Shown: positions 22,186-28,596 of the stretch, piece after piece | Layout of the letters: each line of letters starts with the position of its first letter | Numbering within the stretch: the first letter of the stretch is position 1 | The notes under the pieces: generated by a model | Databases searched by the model: none | The model's input: the letters and a program-made list of their open reading frames with translations, nothing else | What the model was told of the DNA's origin: nothing | From: Thermococcaceae archaeon | GTDB taxonomy: Archaea; Methanobacteriota_B; Thermococci; Thermococcales; Thermococcaceae | DNA: 28,596 nucleotides | Assembly: GCA_027064745.1 (NCBI GenBank) | Contig: JAMOPD010000159.1 | Coordinates: 1-28,596, forward strand | Reading direction: 5' to 3' | Made by a program: the position numbers and the translations under genes

Positions 22186-25100
22186 ATGGATATCTACAGT
22201 GATGAAATGAAGGCATATTTTGAACAGCTACAAAAGGAGATAGACAGGGCATATGAGATAGCTAAAATGGCTAGAGCTTCTGGCCTCGACCCATCCATGG
22301 GGGTGGAAGTCCCGCAGGCGACCGACATGGCTGGCCGTGTTGAAAGTCTCGTTGGCCCGAAAGGTGTTGCTGAAAGGATTAGGGCTTTGGTTAAGGAATA
22401 TGGGAAGGAGCTTGCTTCTCTTAAGGTTGTTGATGAAATAATAAGTGGGAAATTTGGAAAGTTTGAGAGCAAAGAAAAGCTTGCGGAGCAAGCAGTGAGG
22501 ACAGCTCTGGCAATCCTCACTGAAGGAATAGTCTCTGCCCCCCTTGAGGGTATAGCCGATGTTAAAATCAAGAAAAATGCTGATGGGAGTGCATATCTTG
22601 CCCTTTACTACGCCGGTCCGATAAGGAGTTCCGGCGGAACCGCTCAGGCTTTAAGCGTTCTCGTTGGTGATTACGTTAGGAAAAAGCTGGGCCTTGGCAG
22701 ATTTAAACCCACAGACGAGCATATAGAGAGGATGGTTGAGGAGGTTGACCTTTACCACAGGGCTGTAACGAGGCTACAGTACCATCCAAGCGCTGATGAG
22801 GTAAGACTGGCCATGAGGAATATCCCCGTGGAAATAACGGGAGAAGAAACGGATAAGGTTGAGGTTTCTCATAGAAATGTTCCCGGTGTTGAGACCAACC
22901 ACCTCCGGGGAGGAGCAATTCTGGTTTTGGCGGAGGGTGTTCTTCAGAAGGCCAAAAAACTGGTTAAGTATATAGACAAGATGGGTATTGAGGGTTGGGA
23001 ATGGATAAGGGAGTTTGTTGAATCAAAGGAGATGGGAAAATCCTCAGGAGAGGCGCCGGAGGAGAACAAAGCCGAAGAAGTTTCTTCTGAAAAAACTGGT
23101 GAAAAAATCGAAAGAGGCTTTTACTACGAGCTCTATGAGAAGCTCAGGAAAAATGTGGCTCCAAACTCAAAATACACGAAAGAGATCATCGGCGGCAGGC
23201 CATTATTTGCAGAGCCTTCAGCAAACGGTGGCTTCCGTCTCAGATATGGCCGCTCAAGAACGAGTGGGTTTGCAACTTGGTCCATAAACCCCGCGACAAT
23301 GCTTATCCTCGATGAGTTCCTGGCTGTTGGAACTCAGATGAAAACTGAGAGGCCGGGTAAAGGCTGTATCGTTACTCCTGCTACAACTGCAGAGGGGCCC
23401 ATTGTCAAGCTCAGGGATGGTTCTGTCATCAGAGTTGACGATTACGAAACCGCCCTGAGAATACGGGGAGAACTTGAGGAGATTCTCTATGTGGGTGATG
23501 CCATAATAAGCTTCGGTGACTTCGTTGAGAATAATCATATCCTCCTGCCGGCGAATTATGCTGAGGAGTGGTGGATCCAGGAGTTTGTTAGGGCTGTAGA
23601 AGATGTGTATGAGCTTAAGCTGAAGCCTTTTGAGGAAAATGATCCTGATGTGGTTGAAGAAGCGGCAGATTATCTTGATATTGATGCTGATTTTCTTAGT
23701 GATCTTCTTAAAGATCCCCTGAGGATCAGGCCAAAAGTGGAGGAGGCAATACACATCTCCCGGATTCTGGATATTCCGTTTCATCCGTACTACACACTCT
23801 ACTGGAATACTTTGAAACCTGTGGAACTGATAACCCTTCAAAACATTCTTGTGAATGCTCAAATTGAGTGGGGGGAGTACAGAGGGATAAGATATGCTAA
23901 AAACATTCTCATTTCTCTTGATGTTCTTGGGAATGCAAAGCGTTACCTTGAGCTCCTTGGCCTCCCGCACACAGTTAAGAGCGGAAGTGTTGTTATTGAA
24001 TATCCATGGAGTGCCGCCCTGCTGACCCCTCTGATGAATCTTGAGAAAAAGATAGAGCTGAAGGAATTTCACACCCCGATAGACCTGATAAATGAAGTAA
24101 GCGAGGTAAAGCTCAGGGACAGGGGCATAAGCTGGATTGGGGCTAGGATGGGAAGGCCTGAGAAGGCCAAAGAGAGAAAGATGAAGCCGCCGGTTCATGT
24201 TCTCTTCCCGATCGGTCTTGCCGGCGGCAGTTCGAGGGACATAAAGAAGGCTGCCGATGAAGGTAAAACCTCTTTCGTGGAGATAGCCCAGTTCAAATGC
24301 ACTGAATGTGGGCATATAGACATCTTTTCAAAATGTCCGGTCTGCGGGGCTGAGGCAAAGCTCCTTTTTACATGTCCCAAGTGCGGATTCCATTCTACTG
24401 AGGATACACTCTGTCCGAAGTGTGGAATTGAAATGAAACCCTACGTCAAGCGGAAGATTAATCCTTCCGAGCTTTTAAGCAGGGCAATGAGTAATGTCAG
24501 GGTCAATACCCTTGATAGGCTCAAAGGCGTTATGGGAATGACCTCTGGCTTCAAGATAGCGGAACCCCTTGAGAAAGGAATTCTCAGAGCTAAAAACGAT
24601 GTCTACGTATTCAAAGATGGAACGATCAGGTTTGATGCAACAGATGCCCCAATAACTCACTTCCGCCCGAGAGAGATTGGAGTCAGCGTTGAGAAGTTAA
24701 GAGAGCTCGGCTACACCCACGACTTTGAAGGAAAGCCTTTGATTAGTGAAGACCAAATAGTTGAGCTCAAAGTTCAGGATGTTATCCTTCCGAGGGAGGC
24801 CGGAAAGTATCTTGTAAGGGTTGCAAAGTTCATAGATGACCTGCTTGAGAGGTTTTATGGATTGCCAAGGTTCTACAACGTCGAGAAGATGGAAGATTTG
24901 ATTGGTCATCTTGTCATAGGCTTAGCTCCGCATACATCCGCTGGAATCATTGGAAGGATTATAGGGTTTGTTGATGCTTTAGTAGGGTATGCCCATCCGT
25001 ATTATCACGCTGCAAAGAGAAGGAACTGCTTCCCCGGTGATACCAGAATACTTGTTCAGATCAACGGAATGCCTCAGAGGATAACGCTCAGAGAGCTGTA

Positions 25101-27408
25101 TGAGCTATTTGAAGAAGAAAGCTATGAGAACATGGCATATGTGAGAAAGAAGTCAAAAGTAGATATCAAAGTTTATTCCTTTGATGAAGAGAGCGGAAAA
25201 GTAGTTCTAACTGACATTGAAGACGTGATTAAAGTTCCTTCTACTGATCATCTCATAAGATTTGAACTTGAGCTGGGCAGGAGTTTTGAAACGACGGTTG
25301 ATCATCCTGTGCTCGTATACGAAAATGGAGAGTTCATTAAGAAAAGAGCTTTTGAGGTAAAGGAAGGTGACTTGATTCTTGTACCTAAGATTGAGTTTCC
25401 AGAAGATGACATTGACAGCATGGATTTGCTCGAGGAATTCTCAAAAGACGAGTTTGAGGAGCTTCATGAGAGGATAATGGTTCGCGGAATAGCTGAATGG
25501 CTAATTGAAATTGGTGCTGAAGTCAACCCTGACTACATAAGGAGAAATTCCATACCCTTAGCAGTTCTCCTTGAGGTTTTGAAAGAAAAGGACCTCTCGA
25601 TTAAGGACGTGCCTGACTGTTACATTGGCTTTAAGCGCGACCGTGTAAGAGTTAAGCGCTTCATTCCAATAGAGCCTCTCCTTAGGCTTATAGGCTACTA
25701 TTTAGCAGAAGGTTATGCAAGAGAGAGTGACAGTGTCTATCAGATAAGCTTCTCAAACGGAGATGAGGAGGTTAGAGAGGACATTAAACGTGCCCTTAGG
25801 AAAGCCTTTGGAGATGGCTTTGGAATCTACGAGCGTGAGGAGAAAATAACTGTTGGCTCAAGGGTTATCTATCTGCTTTTCACCAGAGTTCTAAAGGTAG
25901 GAGAAGGGGCTAAGGATAAAAGGGTCCCGGCATTTGTCTTCAAGCTCCCGAAGGAGAAGGTTAAGCACTTGCTTCGGGCTTACTTTGAAGGTGATGGAAG
26001 TGCATTAAAAACAGCCGCTCGTGTACTTGTTTATAGCGTTAACAAGCCTCTCCTTGAGGATGTTGAAACTTTGCTTCTGTCAAAGTTTGGTATAAGGGGA
26101 TATTACACCATGGACAAGAATACCAACAGAGGCAACGCCCGCGGAAGGCTCTACCACGTTGAACGTGGAAACGAACCCCCGGCATCTAAGGTATATGCTC
26201 TCAACATAGCTGGTGAACACTATGACAGGTTCTTTGAGGAGATCAGCTTCATTAGTGAGCGTAAGAACTCTGTTTATGACTTACACAAGACCAGAAATCG
26301 CGTTAAGGATAGGCATTTCACTGAAAATGGATGGCTCTTAAAGGTTAGGCATGTTGAATATGTTAAGCCAATTGATGACTTTATGTTCTCTTTAAACGCT
26401 AAAATATATCATAACGTTATAATAAATGAAAACATTGTGACATCCCAATGTGATGGCGACGAGGATGCTGTCATGCTCCTCCTTGATGCATTATTGAACT
26501 TCTCCCGCTTTTATTTGCCAGAAAAACGTGGAGGAAAAATGGATGCACCTTTAGTTGTTACCACTCGTTTGGATCCGAGGGAAGTTGACAGCGAAGTCCA
26601 CAACCTTGATATCGTCAGGTATTATCCGCTTGAGTTCTATCAGGCAACCTATGAGATGAAATCCCCTAAGGAGGTAAAATTCATAGAGCGTGTTGAGGAC
26701 AGGTTAGGAAGGCCTGAAATGTACGAAGGGCTCAAGTTCACGCATGATTCCGATGATATTGCCCTCGGGCCGAAATTGAGCTTATACAAACAACTCGGTG
26801 ACATGGTTGATAAGGTTAAAAGACAGCTTGAACTGGCTGAACGCATAAGGGCTGTTGACGAGCATCATGTTGCTGAGACGATTATAAACTCTCACTTGAT
26901 TCCTGACCTCCGGGGTAACTTGAGGAGCTTTACAAGACAAGAGTTTCGGTGTGTTAAGTGCAACACGAAGTACAGAAGGCCCCCAATGAATGGTAAATGT
27001 CCAAAATGTGGTGGAAAAATTGTTCTGACTGTAAGCAAGGGCGCCATTGAGAAGTATCTCCCGACGGCAAAGATGCTTGTGGCAAAATACAGCGTTCTGG
27101 ACTATACAAGGCAGAGGATATGCCTGACAGAGAAGGATATTAAAAGCCTCTTTGAAAATGTTTTTCCTGAAACCCAGAGGACACTCATGAGTTTAAATGC
27201 CAACGACATCTGCGACAGAATGATAGCGGAAAGAACAGGAAGGAAAATAAAAGGCAACGGTTATCTCGATGAGTTAAAGGAGAATGGAAAGTTTAAGCGT
27301 AAATCCAGGGAACCGAGAGCAAGAGCTCTGGAAAAAGCTGTTAAAGAAGAAAAAGCTCGACTGAAGAAAAAGAGGTCAATCCGTCTGGATGAATTTTTCG
27401 GTTCTTGA
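22186..27408 (+). CDS. polC: DNA polymerase D large subunit DP2, containing an intein
   Basis: DP2 is the polymerising subunit of archaeal polymerase D. The precursor has 1740 residues; removing the intein (948–1421) leaves 1266, close to the P. furiosus length. The N-terminal part includes YYAGPIRSSGGTAQALSVLVG. Zinc modules begin at C705 (CTECGHIDIFSKCPVCG, then CPKCGFHS and CPKCGIE) and at C1589 (CVKCNTKYRR … CPKCGG). The catalytic double-psi-barrel motif DGDED directly follows the intein. The C-terminus RSIRLDEFFGS is a PCNA-binding motif. The ATG at 22186 is preferred over an upstream TTG (22165) because AGGTGAT lies three bases before it and the mature N-terminus MDIYSDEMKAYF fits the family. 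The gene follows the restriction endonuclease by four bases. Confidence 0.97.
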   Translation: MDIYSDEMKAYFEQLQKEIDRAYEIAKMARASGLDPSMGVEVPQATDMAGRVESLVGPKGVAERIRALVKEYGKELASLKVVDEIISGKFGKFESKEKLAEQAVRTALAILTEGIVSAPLEGIADVKIKKNADGSAYLALYYAGPIRSSGGTAQALSVLVGDYVRKKLGLGRFKPTDEHIERMVEEVDLYHRAVTRLQYHPSADEVRLAMRNIPVEITGEETDKVEVSHRNVPGVETNHLRGGAILVLAEGVLQKAKKLVKYIDKMGIEGWEWIREFVESKEMGKSSGEAPEENKAEEVSSEKTGEKIERGFYYELYEKLRKNVAPNSKYTKEIIGGRPLFAEPSANGGFRLRYGRSRTSGFATWSINPATMLILDEFLAVGTQMKTERPGKGCIVTPATTAEGPIVKLRDGSVIRVDDYETALRIRGELEEILYVGDAIISFGDFVENNHILLPANYAEEWWIQEFVRAVEDVYELKLKPFEENDPDVVEEAADYLDIDADFLSDLLKDPLRIRPKVEEAIHISRILDIPFHPYYTLYWNTLKPVELITLQNILVNAQIEWGEYRGIRYAKNILISLDVLGNAKRYLELLGLPHTVKSGSVVIEYPWSAALLTPLMNLEKKIELKEFHTPIDLINEVSEVKLRDRGISWIGARMGRPEKAKERKMKPPVHVLFPIGLAGGSSRDIKKAADEGKTSFVEIAQFKCTECGHIDIFSKCPVCGAEAKLLFTCPKCGFHSTEDTLCPKCGIEMKPYVKRKINPSELLSRAMSNVRVNTLDRLKGVMGMTSGFKIAEPLEKGILRAKNDVYVFKDGTIRFDATDAPITHFRPREIGVSVEKLRELGYTHDFEGKPLISEDQIVELKVQDVILPREAGKYLVRVAKFIDDLLERFYGLPRFYNVEKMEDLIGHLVIGLAPHTSAGIIGRIIGFVDALVGYAHPYYHAAKRRNCFPGDTRILVQINGMPQRITLRELYELFEEESYENMAYVRKKSKVDIKVYSFDEESGKVVLTDIEDVIKVPSTDHLIRFELELGRSFETTVDHPVLVYENGEFIKKRAFEVKEGDLILVPKIEFPEDDIDSMDLLEEFSKDEFEELHERIMVRGIAEWLIEIGAEVNPDYIRRNSIPLAVLLEVLKEKDLSIKDVPDCYIGFKRDRVRVKRFIPIEPLLRLIGYYLAEGYARESDSVYQISFSNGDEEVREDIKRALRKAFGDGFGIYEREEKITVGSRVIYLLFTRVLKVGEGAKDKRVPAFVFKLPKEKVKHLLRAYFEGDGSALKTAARVLVYSVNKPLLEDVETLLLSKFGIRGYYTMDKNTNRGNARGRLYHVERGNEPPASKVYALNIAGEHYDRFFEEISFISERKNSVYDLHKTRNRVKDRHFTENGWLLKVRHVEYVKPIDDFMFSLNAKIYHNVIINENIVTSQCDGDEDAVMLLLDALLNFSRFYLPEKRGGKMDAPLVVTTRLDPREVDSEVHNLDIVRYYPLEFYQATYEMKSPKEVKFIERVEDRLGRPEMYEGLKFTHDSDDIALGPKLSLYKQLGDMVDKVKRQLELAERIRAVDEHHVAETIINSHLIPDLRGNLRSFTRQEFRCVKCNTKYRRPPMNGKCPKCGGKIVLTVSKGAIEKYLPTAKMLVAKYSVLDYTRQRICLTEKDIKSLFENVFPETQRTLMSLNANDICDRMIAERTGRKIKGNGYLDELKENGKFKRKSREPRARALEKAVKEEKARLKKKRSIRLDEFFGS
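25027..26448 (+). mobile_element. intein with LAGLIDADG homing endonuclease in DP2
   Basis: A 474-residue in-frame insertion. It starts with Cys-Phe-Pro-Gly-Asp-Thr (CFPGDTRILVQ), has the block B segment TTVDHPVLVYENGEF, two LAGLIDADG motifs (LIGYYLAEGY and LLRAYFEGDG, both with the acidic residue), and ends NVIINENIVTSQ before the extein residue Cys. The terminal Asn of most inteins is Gln and the penultimate His is Ser. The same Gln ending is documented for the P. abyssi PolII intein, which splices. The insertion is immediately before the catalytic DGD of DP2. The endonuclease motifs look active. Confidence 0.95.
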
Positions 27409-27436
27409 AGTTTTGGGCAAGCCAAATGTTTACAGA

Positions 27437-27502
27437 ATACTGTCAGGAGTTAGACCCGCATACCGGATTATCAGGTGCTCTCACAGGTTACCCTGACAGT
27501 AT
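27437..27502. repeat. palindromic (MITE-like) repeat, copy C
   Basis: A 66-bp element with 11-bp perfect inverted termini ATACTGTCAGG and CCTGACAGTAT. The interior GAGTTAGAC and GTGCTCTCACAGGTTA match copy B. It lies 28 bases after the DP2 stop and just before the ABC-transporter promoter, where a hairpin could also help end the DP2 transcript. Confidence 0.8.
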
Positions 27503-27522
27503 TGTTTACAGGATGGTAAAAC

Positions 27523-27530
27523 TTATAAAT
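27523..27530 (+). promoter_or_regulatory. TATA box of the ABC permease gene
   Basis: TTATAAAT preceded by an A-rich BRE (GTAAAAC), about 35 bases before the ATG at 27561, leaving a short leader with a GGGTGT ribosome binding site. Confidence 0.7.
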
Positions 27531-27560
27531 TTCATAAAGTTACCTCTTTTGGGTGTCATT

Positions 27561-28596
27561 ATGTCACGTATTGCTTTCGTTTTAAAGCGTTCCCTTGAGA
27601 TAATTATAATCAGTCTCATAGTCATGTTAATTCTTTCAGCTTTGATAATACAGGTTTCCAAGCGGAACATTGTGAATAACATAAGTAGGGAGCACTACAG
27701 CATTTTTTATCAGAGTCCTTGGATGCAGGAGGAAGCTAAAAAACTTAACATGACTCCTCGGCAGTACCTTGAGTACTACTATCTCAAAAAAACCGGCTTA
27801 AATAAGCCCATATACATCCTGGTGCCCCAGTATTTAAAACAGGCTCTTGAGATAGTAGTCAAATATCGGAGTAATCTCTCTCCTTATGTCACAAAAACCC
27901 TTGCATTGCTAGTCCTTTCATGGGTCTTGATACTCCTTCTTGGAATTCCCCTTGGCCTCTTTAGTGGTCTTAAACGGGATTCTCCCCTTGATCATATTCT
28001 GACGTTTATGGCACCATTTTCAGAGGGAGTTCCTGCATGGTGGCTCGCAGGTATCCTCATACTTCTTCTTGGATTTAAGATAGACCTACTCCCCGTATCT
28101 GGTTGGGAGTCATTACCACCGAAAGAAGGGATATGGCGATATTTCGATATTCTCTCTCATCTGATAATCCCAGTTCTCTCGGTTGCACTTGTGTATGTCT
28201 GGGGCTATGCCTTCAGAATAAGAAACCTTGCCATAGAGGAATTTGACAAGGAGTATGTGGCTGTCGCAAGGGCGAAGGGCTTCACCGAATGGTGGATCAT
28301 AAGGAAGCACATCTTGAGAAATGTTTTTCCTCCATTTCTAACATTCACAACTTACACTCTCCTTGACCTGATAACAGGCACATTCATAATAGACATAATT
28401 TTTGGCCTCAAAGGGCTTGGTACCCTTCTCTACTACAGCTTCTCACGGCACGTTGCCCTGAACCAGGGGGTAATTATGAGCATCCATCCAATGCTGTTCC
28501 TCATAGTGAGTTCTTTGATAGTCCTTATCTACGTTATCGCCGCCGTGCTCCTTGAGGCTCTTTACGTGTATCTTGATCCAAGAGTAGGGGTGAGAA
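27561..28596 (+). CDS. ABC transporter permease, DppB/OppB family (3' end outside window)
   Basis: The 345 visible residues begin MSRIAFVLKRSLEIIIISLI with a first membrane segment, followed by a large external loop (YSIFYQSPWMQEEAKKLNMT) and further membrane segments from ~115. The permease EAA loop is clear: EYVAVARAKGFTEWWIIRKH followed by ILRNVFPP. Overall layout is that of the B-type permease of dipeptide/oligopeptide importers, which in Thermococcales often take up oligosaccharides or peptides. A substrate cannot be assigned. The frame is still open at the last base, with the late DPRVGVR motif indicating that only a few residues are missing. Partner permease, ATPases and binding protein presumably follow outside the window. 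Confidence 0.92.
   Translation, partial: MSRIAFVLKRSLEIIIISLIVMLILSALIIQVSKRNIVNNISREHYSIFYQSPWMQEEAKKLNMTPRQYLEYYYLKKTGLNKPIYILVPQYLKQALEIVVKYRSNLSPYVTKTLALLVLSWVLILLLGIPLGLFSGLKRDSPLDHILTFMAPFSEGVPAWWLAGILILLLGFKIDLLPVSGWESLPPKEGIWRYFDILSHLIIPVLSVALVYVWGYAFRIRNLAIEEFDKEYVAVARAKGFTEWWIIRKHILRNVFPPFLTFTTYTLLDLITGTFIIDIIFGLKGLGTLLYYSFSRHVALNQGVIMSIHPMLFLIVSSLIVLIYVIAAVLLEALYVYLDPRVGVR

Noticed and set aside
23254..24315. 353-residue minus-strand frame opposite DP2
   Set aside because: Lies wholly within the strongly conserved DP2 coding sequence on the other strand and has no recognisable motifs; a shadow frame.
1..28596. CRISPR arrays, tRNA or rRNA genes
   Set aside because: No regularly spaced direct repeats with unique spacers, and no cloverleaf or rRNA-like sequence was noticed by eye; the palindromic repeats are dispersed, not arrayed.

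Overview
The window is a chromosomal segment of a hyperthermophilic archaeon of the order Thermococcales, most likely a Thermococcus or a close relative. The evidence is the run of archaeal replication genes (Orc1/Cdc6, both subunits of family D DNA polymerase, RadA, NucS/EndoMS), GGTGA-type ribosome binding sites about five bases before ATG, TATA boxes about 25 bases before leaderless starts, and the neighbour pairs MTA phosphorylase–PbaA and Orc1–DP1 known from Pyrococcus furiosus. Identification rests on recalled family knowledge; no database search was run.

Layout. 1–1479: a winged-helix regulator cut by the window edge, a DUF211 protein, and a second helix-turn-helix regulator broken by frameshifts and by a short palindromic repeat. 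1476–4972 (minus strand): a bifunctional NAD(P)H-hydrate repair enzyme, a cyclase-repeat/phospholipase-D-like protein and a macrodomain protein. 5109–5577: a frameshifted membrane-protein pseudogene. 5590–10738 (minus strand): an MTA/SAH-type deaminase, an MFS transporter, a PqqD–radical SAM–SPASM peptide maturase, an unannotated 34-residue Trp-rich peptide just upstream of the maturase, and MTA phosphorylase. 10939–12045: PbaA and its DUF473 partner. 12046–15115 (minus strand): NucS, RadA and a potassium channel.

15116–16762 is the replication origin. Two full origin recognition boxes (ORBs) point outward from an AT-rich unwinding region, and further mini-ORBs run through a small gene of unknown function up to the start codon of orc1/cdc6. 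orc1/cdc6 overlaps the gene for the PolD small subunit by one base. Three more ORB-like boxes lie inside the coding sequence for the disordered linker of that subunit. The two PolD genes, adjacent in Pyrococcus, are separated here by a complete type II restriction-modification pair. The large-subunit gene carries a 474-residue homing-endonuclease intein, immediately before the catalytic DGD motif, that ends in Gln. After a third copy of the palindromic repeat comes an ABC peptide-transporter permease that runs off the end.

The best candidate for an undescribed system is the minus-strand cassette at about 8159–9795. A promoter drives a tiny peptide ending in W-T-L-W-S-V-W-G-K-D-D-P-F. A T-rich tract follows, then a radical SAM enzyme with a perfect SPASM cysteine pattern and a PqqD-type leader-binding domain, then an MFS exporter candidate. 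This is the layout of a ribosomally made, post-translationally modified peptide (RiPP) pathway. The second most notable signal is the set of ORB boxes hidden in the DP1 coding sequence.
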